A DNA stretch of 64,000 nt from Clostridium estertheticum subsp. estertheticum (lineage in GTDB: Bacteria; Bacillota; Clostridia; Clostridiales; Clostridiaceae): contig NZ_CP015756.1 in NCBI RefSeq assembly GCF_001877035.1, positions 983,001 to 1,047,000 on the forward strand, read 5' to 3'. Of the stretch, positions 36,509 to 45,776 are shown in pieces. The number at the start of each line of letters is the position of its first letter. Position 1 is the stretch's first letter. Below the pieces are notes generated by a model. It did no database searches, had not been told where the DNA came from, and was given only the letters and a program-made list of their open reading frames with translations. The translations under genes and the position numbers were made by a program.

Positions 36509-37699
36509 ATGATATCTAGTAAGATGAAAGATTTAGTTGCTAACAGTTCTATAATAAGAGCTATGTTTGAGGAAGGTAAAAGATTATCTGATATTTATGG
36601 TGAAGAAAATGTTTTTGACTATAGCTTAGGTAATCCAAATGCTCTTCCACCTGAAAATATTAAAATTGAAATTAACAAAATATTAAATGAAATAGCGCCT
36701 AAACTTGTACATGGGTATATGAATAATTCTGGATATGAAGATGTTAGAGGAAAAATTGCTGAATTTTTAAATAAAAAGCACAATATAGATATTTCATACA
36801 ATAACATAGTTATGACTTGTGGGGCAGCCGGAGGATTAAATATTTTACTGAAAACATTACTTAATCCAGAAGATGAAGTTATTGTTTTTGCACCATTTTT
36901 TGGTGAATACAGAAACTATGTAAATAATTTTGATGGTAAACTTGTTGTTGTTTCTACAGATATTGATACTTTTGAACCTAATATGGAGAGTTTAAAAGAG
37001 AAAATAAATAGTAAAACAAAAGCAATTATTATCAACTCACCAAATAATCCAACGGGTGTCATATACTCCGAAAAGGTTATACAAGACTTAGCAAATTTGA
37101 TGAATCAAAAACAGGATGAGTTAGGTACAAGCATATATCTTATATCTGATGAGCCTTATAGAGAAATAGTTTATGATAATGTTGTTGTTCCATATATTTT
37201 GAAATATTATACAAATTCATTTATTGGATATTCCTACAGTAAATCATTATCACTGCCTGGGGAAAGAATAGGCTACGTAGTTGCAAATACAAATATGGAC
37301 TGTTTTGATGATATAATGATATCTCTTAATGTTGCAAATAGAATTCTAGGATTTGTAAATGCACCATCACTTTTCCAGAGAGTTATTGCAAATTGCCTTG
37401 AGGCCGAGGTTGATGTTAGTATATATCAAAAAAATAGAGACTTATTATATAACTATCTTACAAAAATAGGGTTTGTTTGCGTAAAGCCACAAGGAGCATT
37501 TTATTTGTTTATTAGAACACCAATAAAGGATGATAAAAAATTCTGCGAGGATGCAAAGGAATTTAAGCTATTATTAGTAGCGGGATCTGCTTTTGAATGC
37601 CCAGGGCATGCAAGGTTGTCATACTGCGTTGATTACAAGAAAATAGAAAATTCATTACCAGCTTTTGAAAAACTAGCAAAATCATATAATCTTAAATAG
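36509..37699 (+). CDS. PLP-dependent aminotransferase, class I
   Basis: 396 residues, fold type I. Visible features: DYSLGNPNALPP near the N-terminus, CGAAGGLNILLKTLL (cofactor phosphate loop), INSPNNPTGVIY, LISDEPYREIVYD, the Schiff-base lysine in GYSYSKSLSLPGERIGY and the C-terminal arginine region CPGHARLSYCV. It closely resembles clostridial pyridoxal-phosphate-dependent aminotransferases acting on amino acids. It is monocistronic, with AAAAGGAGA before the ATG and a hairpin after the gene. Confidence 0.92.
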   Translation: MISSKMKDLVANSSIIRAMFEEGKRLSDIYGEENVFDYSLGNPNALPPENIKIEINKILNEIAPKLVHGYMNNSGYEDVRGKIAEFLNKKHNIDISYNNIVMTCGAAGGLNILLKTLLNPEDEVIVFAPFFGEYRNYVNNFDGKLVVVSTDIDTFEPNMESLKEKINSKTKAIIINSPNNPTGVIYSEKVIQDLANLMNQKQDELGTSIYLISDEPYREIVYDNVVVPYILKYYTNSFIGYSYSKSLSLPGERIGYVVANTNMDCFDDIMISLNVANRILGFVNAPSLFQRVIANCLEAEVDVSIYQKNRDLLYNYLTKIGFVCVKPQGAFYLFIRTPIKDDKKFCEDAKEFKLLLVAGSAFECPGHARLSYCVDYKKIENSLPAFEKLAKSYNLK

Positions 37700-37753
37700 T
37701 GCAATTTTAAAGTTATTGTTTTTACTTTTAAATCATATATAGTAAAGAAATGG

Positions 37754-37866
37754 AAATCTCAGTTTGAATACATAATGTATCAGATTGAGATTTTATTATG
37801 AATTTACAAATACAATGTGCTGTGTGGCAATATAATTAGTTATATGTTAATATATAACTAATTATA
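37754..37866 (+). terminator. Terminator of the aminotransferase gene and a 15-bp palindrome
   Basis: AAATCTCAGTTTG...CAGATTGAGATTT with an inner ATACAT/ATGTAT stem (37754-37793), then TTATT. Further on, TATAATTAGTTATAT (37831-37845) and ATATAACTAATTATA (37852-37866) form a perfect 15-bp inverted repeat upstream of spo0A, with unknown role. No certain spo0A promoter was assigned between 37867 and 38029. Confidence 0.7.
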
Positions 37867-38029
37867 TTATAAATGTAGAAATAATATAAGAAATAGAAAG
37901 AGTCACTATCTATATTACTTAATTCGGTAATATTTTTTAATATTTTTTTAAAATAAAAGGATTTTCCAATTAATTGTAGAATTTATAATTATTAGGATGC
38001 GTAATTGATATGTAAAGGAGATTATAAAC

Positions 38030-38848
38030 ATGGAAGAGAAAAAAATAAATATAATTATTGTCGATGATAACAAGGAATTCTGCAATATTCTTAATGATTA
38101 CTTACTAACGCAAAAGGATATAGTCGTTACCGGCATTGCACAAAATGGAATAGAAGCAATAAAATTAATTGAGGAAAAAAAACCTGATCTAGTAGTACTT
38201 GATATAATTATGCCAATTCTTGATGGACTAGGGGTTTTAGAGAGGCTAAATACAATGGAGATCCAGCCAAGGCCTCGTATAATAATTTTATCAGCAGTTG
38301 GTCATGAAAAAATTACCCAGAGAGCTATATCACTTGGAGCAGATTATTATGTTATAAAACCTTTTGATATGGAAGTGTTTGCTAATAGAATAAGACAAAC
38401 GTTAAATGAAAATATATGTAATGATGAAACACCTAAAACGCTTTCTTATGCTGGTAATGATGAAATTAATACCAATAGAAGTAAGCCAGTTGATGTCGAT
38501 ATGATTGGTCAAATAACAAACATTATTCATGAGATTGGAATACCAGCTAATTTAAAAGGTTATATGTTTGTACGAGAAGCAATAAACATGGTAGTGAAGG
38601 ATATTGATCTTTTATCATCGGTTACAAAAGAATTATATCCATTAGTAGGCGAAAAATTTAATACTACTGCGAGTAGAGTAGAAAGAGCAATAAGACATGC
38701 AATAGAAGTAGCATGGAATAGAGAACAAGTAGAAACCATAACCAATCTTTTTGGTTATACAATTAATAATGAAAAAGGCAAACCAACTAATTCAGAGTTT
38801 ATAGCAATGGTTGCTGATAAGTTAAGATTACAAAATAGGGTTAGCTAA
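38030..38848 (+). CDS. spo0A: Stage 0 sporulation protein A (Spo0A)
   Basis: 272 residues. The receiver domain has [13 protein letters not shown], phospho-acceptor Asp in [12 protein letters not shown], and LSAVGHEK and VIKPFD. After a linker comes the Spo0A-specific DNA-binding domain with its near-invariant helices: [39 protein letters not shown], then [11 protein letters not shown] and [10 protein letters not shown]. The family's usual RGQ in the recognition region reads REQ here. Spo0A is the master regulator of sporulation entry. In clostridia it normally follows spoIVB; here neither spoIVB nor recN is near, so this is either a relocated gene or a second paralogue. Confidence 0.93.
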   Translation: MEEKKINIIIVDDNKEFCNILNDYLLTQKDIVVTGIAQNGIEAIKLIEEKKPDLVVLDIIMPILDGLGVLERLNTMEIQPRPRIIILSAVGHEKITQRAISLGADYYVIKPFDMEVFANRIRQTLNENICNDETPKTLSYAGNDEINTNRSKPVDVDMIGQITNIIHEIGIPANLKGYMFVREAINMVVKDIDLLSSVTKELYPLVGEKFNTTASRVERAIRHAIEVAWNREQVETITNLFGYTINNEKGKPTNSEFIAMVADKLRLQNRVS

Positions 38849-38964
38849 AATAGGCTATATCAACAGATAATGGGATTTGAAAAGCAATAAACTGTACAAA
38901 TGGCGTCATAAAAATACATTTAATTGTGTGAAAAAAGTGTATAAGTTCTTAAAAGATAATCAAT

Positions 38965-39001
38965 AGACCTTTTCTATTTATAGATGAAATAGAGGGGGTT
39001 T
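38965..39001 (+). terminator. GU-rich hairpin after spo0A
   Basis: AGACCTTTTCTATTT (38965-38979) pairs, using several G-T pairs, with AAATAGAGGGGGTTT (38987-39001), followed by ATTTTAAT. Similar hairpins follow the kinase (40683-40720) and the RHH gene (41555-41601). The right arm also contains a ribosome-site-like AGGGGG ahead of the small frame at 39008. Confidence 0.6.
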
Positions 39002-39007
39002 ATTTTA

Positions 39008-39155
39008 ATGCAAAAAATTGAGTTATGGAAAAGGATATTAGGGAGTATGTTGTATATATATATATAACAAAGGTAAATGTACGGTAGTGATAGATAAAAA
39101 AACTCTAAAAGGTAATATTCCTGAATGGTTTTTATTTAAATATAGTATAAATTAG
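39008..39155 (+). pseudogene. Small ORF interrupted at a (TA)7 tract
   Basis: ATG 39008 behind AGGGGG opens MQKIELWKRILGSMLYIYI and stops at 39067 within an alternating TA tract (39053-39066, seven units). One extra TA unit would join it to the frame YNKGKCTVVIDKK...WFLFKYSIN ending at 39155, giving a 49-residue protein. No family is recognised. It may be a decayed gene or one switched by repeat-length change. Confidence 0.4.
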
Positions 39156-39220
39156 AGATATATGTTGTAAATAGTCTTAAAATGTAATAATATTATTATA
39201 TAGAAAATTTTATGAAATGA

Positions 39221-39345
39221 GTGAATAATATGAATGCATCATTAATTAATTCACATCAGCCTAATTGTTCAGACGAATTTTTGCTATAAAAATATTGCCT
39301 CTTTTGGGGGAAATACTATAGAAACAATACTTCAAAAGAGCCAAT
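39221..39345 (+). other. Possible short peptide and hairpin ahead of the AgrC-like kinase
   Basis: A 19-codon frame from ATG 39230 (or 22 from GTG 39221) to 39289 encodes NSHQPNCSDEFLL at its end. No strong ribosome site precedes it. Directly after it, ATTGCCTCTTTTG (39294-39306) and CAAAAGAGCCAAT (39333-39345) form a 12-of-13 stem with a 26-base loop just before the kinase ribosome site. Neither an AgrD-type motif nor a T-tract is present, so the role is open. Confidence 0.3.
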
Positions 39346-39369
39346 ACTTTATTGAGGAGACGATATGAC

Positions 39370-40674
39370 ATGACTAGAGAAATAATACTTGATATTGTAG
39401 AAGCATTATTATTATTAGGAGTTTTTAGCTCTTTAACTAATCAGAAAAAGTATATAGTAACAAATAAATTAAAATCAGGACTGTTTTGTATATTATACGT
39501 TTGTGCTACTTGTTTAAGTACATTTTATGTAAATAATTTATATCATACACTGACTAATATAGTGGTTTCTATCCTACTATTAAAATTGATTACAAAAACA
39601 AGTCTTTATTTATCTACTATCATATTTTCTCTGTTTTTTACAATAATCTTTACTACAGAAACTTTTGTTCAGTTCATTGAGATATTTTTACTTAAAGTGA
39701 ATTTAAATGAAATTTTATCGGTTAATAAATACTTATTTATCTTCATTATTTTGGGCAAATTCCTACAAATAGTGATTGTTATATTACTTTTAAAATTCGA
39801 TGTATATTTTAAAAGTATATTGATTAATGAGGAAAAATCTCTTTTCTCTGAATTTCTAATACAAATTGGTATCTTCAATTTATTTATATACATTTTAATT
39901 TTTAGTGTGTTAGATATTAAGAGTAATAAAACATACAATATGTTAATTTATGGAATACTTTTAGTATTTTCAATAATTGCAGTTATATACTTAAAAGAAA
40001 GAGAGAAAATGATTAATATAAATAGCAAATATAAAATTCAAAAGTACCAAATTTCTAATATGGAAGAAATAATGAGCATCATCAGACAAGAAAAACATGA
40101 TTATGCTAACCATATCAATGTTATACAAGCATTATGTTGTTTAAACAAACCGAATGCTGTTGAGAAAATAAAAGAATATGTATCAAAAATTTCGGATACA
40201 ATTCATACATCATTTACATATCTAAATACAGGAAATGATTATATCGATGGATTGTTATCAATAAAAAATAACTATGCAATGAAAAATAAAATAAATTTTA
40301 ATGTGATAATTGATGAATCTTTCAATTTTTTAAAAATTAGGGAAGATGAATTAATCAGTATTATTAGTAATATTATAGATAATGCATTTGAAGTGTTGAA
40401 ATTAAAATCATATACTGAAAATAAGGAAATATCGATTACTACTTATTTACAGAATACAACATTTTGTATCGAAATAGAAAATAATGGGGAGCGAATTCCG
40501 GAAGAAATAAAAAATAAAATTTTTGAAAAAGGGTTTTCTACAAAAACGAAGCAAGAAGGTGACAATGGGTTTGGGCTATATATTACTAAACAATTAGTCG
40601 AGCATAATAATGGGAACATATCTGTAGAAAGTGTTTCGGGAAAAACCAAATTTCTAGTTGAATTTAAGATGTAA
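39370..40674 (+). CDS. Orphan AgrC-like sensor histidine kinase (GHKL type)
   Basis: 435 residues from ATG 39370 behind GAGGAGA; an upstream TTG at 39352 overlaps that site. Six or seven membrane helices fill the first 205 residues, as in AgrC peptide receptors. Then come the phospho-acceptor box MSIIRQEKHDYANHINVIQAL and the GHKL ATPase (NIIDNAFEVL, IENNGERIPEEI, GFGLYITKQLVEHNNG). No AgrB, AgrD or LytTR response regulator is adjacent. The nearest receiver protein is Spo0A, 0.5 kb upstream in the same direction, so direct phosphorylation of Spo0A is a reasonable but unproven idea. Confidence 0.88.
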   Translation: MTREIILDIVEALLLLGVFSSLTNQKKYIVTNKLKSGLFCILYVCATCLSTFYVNNLYHTLTNIVVSILLLKLITKTSLYLSTIIFSLFFTIIFTTETFVQFIEIFLLKVNLNEILSVNKYLFIFIILGKFLQIVIVILLLKFDVYFKSILINEEKSLFSEFLIQIGIFNLFIYILIFSVLDIKSNKTYNMLIYGILLVFSIIAVIYLKEREKMININSKYKIQKYQISNMEEIMSIIRQEKHDYANHINVIQALCCLNKPNAVEKIKEYVSKISDTIHTSFTYLNTGNDYIDGLLSIKNNYAMKNKINFNVIIDESFNFLKIREDELISIISNIIDNAFEVLKLKSYTENKEISITTYLQNTTFCIEIENNGERIPEEIKNKIFEKGFSTKTKQEGDNGFGLYITKQLVEHNNGNISVESVSGKTKFLVEFKM

Positions 40675-40682
40675 GAGGATAT

Positions 40683-40720
40683 AGACTTTTTCTATTTATA
40701 TATGTAAATAGAGGAGGCCT
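40683..40720 (+). terminator. GU-rich hairpin after the kinase
   Basis: AGACTTTTTCTATTTA (40683-40698) with TAAATAGAGGAGGCCT (40705-40720), then ATTTTAATTT. It is homologous to the hairpin after spo0A. The remaining 300 bp to 41030 show no gene. Confidence 0.6.
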
Positions 40721-41030
40721 ATTTTAATTTAAAAAAAATAATTTCTTTAGGGTACCATTTTTATTCACATTTAGACTTATTATGAATACATTAGTAGTGT
40801 AGAATATACATTATTTATATTCTATCTAATCCCATTAATTAAACTTTTAAATTTAAAATTGAGGCAATTCAAAATATTAATCTGATTTAGTAGAACATAT
40901 ATCAACGTATAAGTCTTATGTTGAAAATATATTATAGTGATATATGTAGCTATAAAATTCTTGATGACGAGATCAGTATTAGTAGGCAGTGTCTTATTTA
41001 AAATTTATATATAAAAAGGAGTTTTATTAA

Positions 41031-41390
41031 ATGGGTAAAATTGAAAATTGTAGTAAGTGTTCATGTGAATTATGTAGTGTTATTAATGCAGATCCAGTAG
41101 ATATGGAGAAACATGGTGCTAGATTACTAACTGTAAGAATAAGAGTAAACAATGTATGTTTTGATAAAAAAGTAGCCGTTGCAGTTATAATATATGACAA
41201 TTGCCACAGGATACTTGCATTTAGAGGCTTTATTACAGTGGTATGTAAAGAAAATGAATGTGGAGATGAATGTGGTACAATTGTAAGAAAACTAGTGTTT
41301 GTACTTCCAGATGATGATAGTAGTGACCCTGATGAAATTGAAGTTCGTACAGCAGCCAATTATATATATCCATGCGAGTCTAATTGTTAA
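41031..41390 (+). CDS. Cysteine-rich protein of unknown function
   Basis: 119 residues with ten cysteines. The N-terminal cluster CSKCSCELC is followed by a beta-rich core (LLTVRIRVNNVCFDKKVAVAVIIYD), then CKENECGDECG, an acidic stretch PDDDSSDPDE and VRTAANYIYPCESNC. The core resembles small Cys-rich proteins seen across clostridia, some suspected of surface or spore association; I cannot name a defined family. No signal peptide is present. A strong AAGGAG site precedes the ATG. The stop codon overlaps the start of a small DNA-binding-type gene, so the two are coupled. Confidence 0.75.
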   Translation: MGKIENCSKCSCELCSVINADPVDMEKHGARLLTVRIRVNNVCFDKKVAVAVIIYDNCHRILAFRGFITVVCKENECGDECGTIVRKLVFVLPDDDSSDPDEIEVRTAANYIYPCESNC

Positions 41391-41548
41391 TGGTGGCTCA
41401 TAGACAAAATATAACTGTTGATCCAATAGTATATGAAGAATTTTGCAAGTATGCGAAAATGAAAGGTATGAAAATTTCTACATGGGTGGCTATGAAAATG
41501 AAAGAGGCAGTAGAGGAAGAACTTAAAAAGAAAACTAAGGACATTTAA
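41390..41548 (+). CDS. Small ribbon-helix-helix-type protein
   Basis: 52 residues whose ATG shares its A with the stop codon of the Cys-rich gene (TAATG), so it is probably made by translational coupling; no separate ribosome site is seen. The sequence (RQNITVDPIVYEEFCKYAKMKGMKISTWVAMKMKEAVEEEL) has the strand-helix-helix pattern of Arc/MetJ/CopG proteins: a short strand ITVDP, helix A, a turn with M-K-I-S, then helix B. It likely binds DNA as a dimer and may control its own operon. It is followed at once by a strong terminator. Confidence 0.65.
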   Translation: MVAHRQNITVDPIVYEEFCKYAKMKGMKISTWVAMKMKEAVEEELKKKTKDI

Positions 41549-41554
41549 AGTTAT

Positions 41555-41608
41555 AGACCTTTCTATTTATTGGATGTTTTATCCAATGAATAGGGAGGTC
41601 TGTTTTTA
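41555..41608 (+). terminator. Terminator of the Cys-rich/RHH operon
   Basis: AGACC...CTATT.ATTGGAT (from 41555) pairs with ATCCAAT.AATAG...GGTCT (to 41601), followed by GTTTTTA. Confidence 0.88.
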
Positions 41609-41727
41609 TAAAATGGGGCATATATTACACTTATTATTTTATATTTGATACGAATTAAGCAGATAATGGTACAATTAAATAAATAATTATAAAAGGTTAA
41701 AGTGATTGGTATTTGGGGGAGATAGAA

Positions 41728-42492
41728 ATGTCAGTTTTAAACGCGAGTAATGTAGTGAAAATTTACAAAGGATTGGGTAAATCAAATTCTACAAAAGCTC
41801 TTAATGGTATTTACATTACAATCGAAAATGGTGAATTTGTTGCGATAATGGGACCCTCTGGTAGTGGAAAGACAACGCTTTTAAATATTCTAAGTGGGAT
41901 AGATAAACTTACATCTGGTGATATTGAAATTTCAGGCCAAAATATAAATATAATGACAAAAGATGAATTAGCTCTCTTTAGACGTCGACATTTGGGTTTT
42001 GTTTTTCAAGAATTTAATTTATTAGATAGCCTTACACTAAAAGAAAATGTGATGCTACCGATGATACTAGATGATAAAGAACCAGAAGATATCCAAATTA
42101 AGGCTGATGAAGTTATGGCAATGTTTAATATAGAAGACATTATGGAAAAATATCCATATACTGTTTCTGGGGGTCAACAACAAAGAACAGCTATAAGCCG
42201 AGCTATAATAAATAATCCAGATATAATATTTGCTGATGAGCCCACAGGAAACTTAGATTCAAAATCTTCAAAGAACGTAATGAAGTGTTTTGAAAAATTA
42301 AATACTATAAATAAAAATACCGTATTAATAGTAACACATGATTCTTTTGCAGCCAGCTATTGTAACCGTGTGATCTTCATAAAAGATGGTATTGTTAACA
42401 TGGAAATTAGGAAAGATGGTACTAAAAAGGAATTTTTTGACAATATATTGGGTTGCCTTGCGCTAATTGGAGGTGCGGAAGATGACTTTTAA
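41728..42492 (+). CDS. ABC transporter ATP-binding protein, BceA type
   Basis: 254 residues from ATG 41728 (GGGGGAG upstream). Motifs: Walker A MGPSGSGKTTL, Q-loop VFQEFNLLDSLTLKENVMLPM, signature TVSGGQQQRTAISRAI, Walker B DIIFADEPTGNLDS and H-loop VTHDSFAASYCNRVIFIKDG. The FRRRHLGFVFQEFNLLD pattern is typical of peptide-antibiotic resistance ATPases of the BceA/MacB group. It overlaps the permease gene by 11 bp. The BceRS two-component pair that usually accompanies these systems is absent. Confidence 0.93.
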   Translation: MSVLNASNVVKIYKGLGKSNSTKALNGIYITIENGEFVAIMGPSGSGKTTLLNILSGIDKLTSGDIEISGQNINIMTKDELALFRRRHLGFVFQEFNLLDSLTLKENVMLPMILDDKEPEDIQIKADEVMAMFNIEDIMEKYPYTVSGGQQQRTAISRAIINNPDIIFADEPTGNLDSKSSKNVMKCFEKLNTINKNTVLIVTHDSFAASYCNRVIFIKDGIVNMEIRKDGTKKEFFDNILGCLALIGGAEDDF

Positions 42493-44422
42493 CCAGATAG
42501 CTCTTAAAATTTTTAAAGCTAATTTGAGAAGATATTTGCTGTTTTTTCTATGCAACAGCTTTTCAATATTGGTTTTCTTTACTTATGCCACAATTTATAC
42601 AAATAAAAATTTTATGAATCCTTCTAATATTAATTATTCTATTACAGGTAATATGGTAGCGCCTGGAGTAATGGTTATGCTTTTTTCAGCATTTTTTATA
42701 TTTTATGCTCAGAATTCTTTTATCAAATTTAGAAAAAAGGAATTTGGACTTTTTATGGTATTAGGTATGACAAACAATTATATACAGAGAATGATGATTA
42801 TCGAAAATGGTTTAATAGCAATTTTTTCTTTGCTAACAGGGTTAGTTTCAGGAACAATATTTTCAAAGTTATTTTATATGTTAATTATTAAAATAATTGA
42901 TGTCAAAGGGGTACCTTTTTCTAACTCAATTCAAAGTTATATTTACACTACAATTTTCTTCACAGCTATTTACTTACTTGTAATAATAAAGGGACTTATA
43001 GAATCTTTTAGGTATGAGATAATAAATCTTTTAAAATCTACTAGAAAACAAGATGATAACTTTCTAAATAGTCCAATATGGAGTGTAATTGGAATTATAC
43101 TAATAGTAATAGCTTACTTAGATATGATGATTAATAACAGCGTGGAAAATTCATCAGTATCATTACGAAGTTTGGCATTATGTTTTTTAGGAATTTACCT
43201 CTTAATTTCTAATATGGCTTGGATTTTTTCGAAGGTAACTAATTTTTTTCACTATAAGAGGTACAAAAATATTTTATTTATAGCTAATATGAAACACACC
43301 TTGGGTCAATCAAAGAAAATCCTCTTTATAATAACTTTATTTGTTAGCATGACAATATTTATGAGTACTATAGCAGTAATATTAGTAGCAGACTCTAAGA
43401 GAACGTCAACTGCGTACAATCCTTATGACATAGCATATGCAGAAATTTTTGGAAAAAACAAGATCACAGCTCCTAAGCTTGATAATATTTTAAAAAATTC
43501 TAAGACTAATTTAACTTCTTTAAAATCAATAGATTTTATATCACAGCCATACATAACAATATTATCTGATAAAAATCTAAATACGAATTTGGGAACACAG
43601 TTAAAAGTTGAAAAAGGATCTTTTACATCACTATTTCAAATAGTAAAAGATGATGGGTATGAACATGACACTAGTGCAATTAGCAGTCTAGTCGTACCAA
43701 TAAAGGGTACTAATAATACATATAAACCTGGAGGAAAAATTACGAAAGTGCTATTTAACAACATTCCAATACTGAGTAATGGGCATTATGTTATCCTTAA
43801 TAATAACGACTTCCAAAATATAAGAACTAATTCTAAACAAAATGATGTAGGCACAATTAAGCTTATGAATTTTAATGATTGGTATAAAACTAAAGAGGTT
43901 TTAGATGAGCTGAAAAGTAATTTGGAGACAAGTAATAGAAAAAATAAAACTTTTTTTGAAAATATAAATGACGATATTAAATGGTTTAAACCCGCATCAA
44001 GAATAGCTGATTATTTGGATCAGAAGCAATCAGGGTCATATTCATTATTTTTATGTAGCTTTGTTGGAATACTTTTTTTCCTATCGTCAGTGGTAATGTT
44101 GCATTTTAAACTTTTGACAGAGTATGATAATGAAAAGATAAAATATAAAAAACTATATAAAATAGGAATTACTGACAATGAGGTAGCTAAACTTATTTCA
44201 AAAGAGTTAAAAGTGTTATTTTTTGTGCCGTACATATTATCATTTTTTGTATCAGCTTTTTATAGCTACCACTTGCCAGTTAAACAAGGAGGTCAGATGG
44301 TTACGCTAATGTATTCTCTTATAATTAGTCTTATATATTTTTGCTTTCAAATAGTATTTTATTTAGTTTATAATAAGATGTATGTAAAAAGATTAATTCA
44401 GGATTTAGAAAAACAAAAATGA
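42482..44422 (+). CDS. FtsX-type ABC permease, BceB type
   Basis: 646 residues from ATG 42482 with GGAGGTG upstream. It has about ten membrane helices in the BceB layout: helices 1-6 in the first 280 residues (NSFIKFRKKEFGLFMVLGMTNN is the typical FtsX-like loop), an extracellular region of about 200 residues after helix 7 or 8 (residues about 310-515) for sensing peptide antibiotics, then the final helices. With the ATPase it probably confers resistance to, or senses, bacitracin- or lantibiotic-like peptides. Confidence 0.93.
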   Translation: MTFNQIALKIFKANLRRYLLFFLCNSFSILVFFTYATIYTNKNFMNPSNINYSITGNMVAPGVMVMLFSAFFIFYAQNSFIKFRKKEFGLFMVLGMTNNYIQRMMIIENGLIAIFSLLTGLVSGTIFSKLFYMLIIKIIDVKGVPFSNSIQSYIYTTIFFTAIYLLVIIKGLIESFRYEIINLLKSTRKQDDNFLNSPIWSVIGIILIVIAYLDMMINNSVENSSVSLRSLALCFLGIYLLISNMAWIFSKVTNFFHYKRYKNILFIANMKHTLGQSKKILFIITLFVSMTIFMSTIAVILVADSKRTSTAYNPYDIAYAEIFGKNKITAPKLDNILKNSKTNLTSLKSIDFISQPYITILSDKNLNTNLGTQLKVEKGSFTSLFQIVKDDGYEHDTSAISSLVVPIKGTNNTYKPGGKITKVLFNNIPILSNGHYVILNNNDFQNIRTNSKQNDVGTIKLMNFNDWYKTKEVLDELKSNLETSNRKNKTFFENINDDIKWFKPASRIADYLDQKQSGSYSLFLCSFVGILFFLSSVVMLHFKLLTEYDNEKIKYKKLYKIGITDNEVAKLISKELKVLFFVPYILSFFVSAFYSYHLPVKQGGQMVTLMYSLIISLIYFCFQIVFYLVYNKMYVKRLIQDLEKQK

Positions 44423-44442
44423 ATTTAGGTGGAATTCTTAAA

Positions 44443-44494
44443 AATAACAATAAAAAAAAATCAGACTTTTAATTCTGATCTTTTTTTATTGTTA
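44443..44494. terminator. Bidirectional terminator
   Basis: ATCAGA/TCTGAT core (44460-44479) extended by A-rich and T-rich arms. It ends the BceAB operon on the + strand and the FAD oxidoreductase gene on the - strand. Confidence 0.85.
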
Positions 44495-44495
44495 T

Positions 44496-45776
44496 CTATA
44501 TAAGTTTTTTATTAAATATATTGGTTAAATCTAAATTTTCTACTTTCGATTTAATCTCATTCTTATCAAGAGTATAAAGTCCTAGTTCCTTCATTCTTTT
44601 AAAATACTCTGCTCCTGCAAAGGTATATCTGTTTTTTCTTCCTTCACTAGTTTGCATTTTTTCATTTGCGTAAGCTATTATATCACCTACAGCTAGGGTT
44701 CTTGGTAATATTAGTGGAGGCAGTCCTAAGCAATTTTTTACGGCGTTGTATCCAGCCAAAGCTCCTGTTGCCATCGCTTCAGTGTGGCCTATAAATAGAC
44801 CTGATTTCTCTCCAGCGCAAAACAAATTATCTAAATCGTTAACCTTCATACTGTCATCTCTTGGAGCTATGGACACATATCTGATGGAGTTTCCTATTCC
44901 ACCTGCATATGGGTCTACGTATTTTGCATTCTCAAATCCTTTGATTTTTCTCAGTTTTTCTAATGGATAATAGGGGGTCATAAGCTTTACGTCACCGGTA
45001 TCTATAAGAATTAAATTTTCAGCAAATTCTTTTAGGGCATATTGCTGACATACCTTTAGCTTAAGTTTATCTAAATTTACATCTTCTTTTGGAACCTTTA
45101 CAATAAGCACGCCTGTCGCATCCAATTGTTCAACAATATCATTAGCTAATGAACCCTTAGCTAGTTTGCCAGAACCACTAAATGCACCATATACACCCTC
45201 TTCTTCTCGCTCACCTTTTAAATCTTCAATACCTGCTTTGCTACTTATACTTACTCTCCCACCAAAGGCAGGGCATCTAAGAATGCACATTGCACATCCA
45301 TTACCATACTTTAAGCAGTTATTCATTGGACCAGCTGAGCCTGTAGTTTCTATAAATGCATCAGCGGCAACGTAACTTTTATCTGATAGATATATTCCTT
45401 TTATTTTATTGTCTTCTTTTTTAATATTAACTACTCTTGTTATCATGTTTACTTCTATATCCATGGCTTTTAAATATCTTCCAACTGCGGGTTCAATCTT
45501 GTTTACATCATAAAGCCAAGCATTTTTATGACCTGGAAAATCAATATTTTTATGTTTGGTATTTTCGTCAGTCACATGTATAAACTCTCCTGTTCCTAAT
45601 GCTATTAATTCTTCAGCTGCAGTATAGCGACCATTATTTCTCATTATACCACCGACATTACCAAGACCTAAAAGCATATCTGTTTTCTCATATAAGGCAA
45701 CTTCTGCACCAGCTTTTTTTGCTGTGATCGCAGCCATGCAACCAGACCATCCACCACCAATTACTATAACTTTCAA
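44496..45776 (-). CDS. FAD-dependent oxidoreductase
   Basis: 426 residues from TTG 45776 (AGGGTGG about eight bases before); a GTG at 45788 is an alternative adding four residues. The N-terminal Rossmann motif VIVIGGGWSGCMAAITAKKAGAEV binds FAD. Conserved GLGNVGGIMRN, a cysteine group YGNGCAMCILRCPAFGG, and the C-terminal FAD-contact region FCAGEKSGLFIGHTEAMATGALAGYNAVK make it GidA/TrmFO-like in layout but smaller. The GCAMCILRC cysteines could bind an Fe-S cluster or be redox-active. The substrate is unknown. Confidence 0.85.
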   Translation of the reverse strand: MKVIVIGGGWSGCMAAITAKKAGAEVALYEKTDMLLGLGNVGGIMRNNGRYTAAEELIALGTGEFIHVTDENTKHKNIDFPGHKNAWLYDVNKIEPAVGRYLKAMDIEVNMITRVVNIKKEDNKIKGIYLSDKSYVAADAFIETTGSAGPMNNCLKYGNGCAMCILRCPAFGGRVSISSKAGIEDLKGEREEEGVYGAFSGSGKLAKGSLANDIVEQLDATGVLIVKVPKEDVNLDKLKLKVCQQYALKEFAENLILIDTGDVKLMTPYYPLEKLRKIKGFENAKYVDPYAGGIGNSIRYVSIAPRDDSMKVNDLDNLFCAGEKSGLFIGHTEAMATGALAGYNAVKNCLGLPPLILPRTLAVGDIIAYANEKMQTSEGRKNRYTFAGAEYFKRMKELGLYTLDKNEIKSKVENLDLTNIFNKKLI

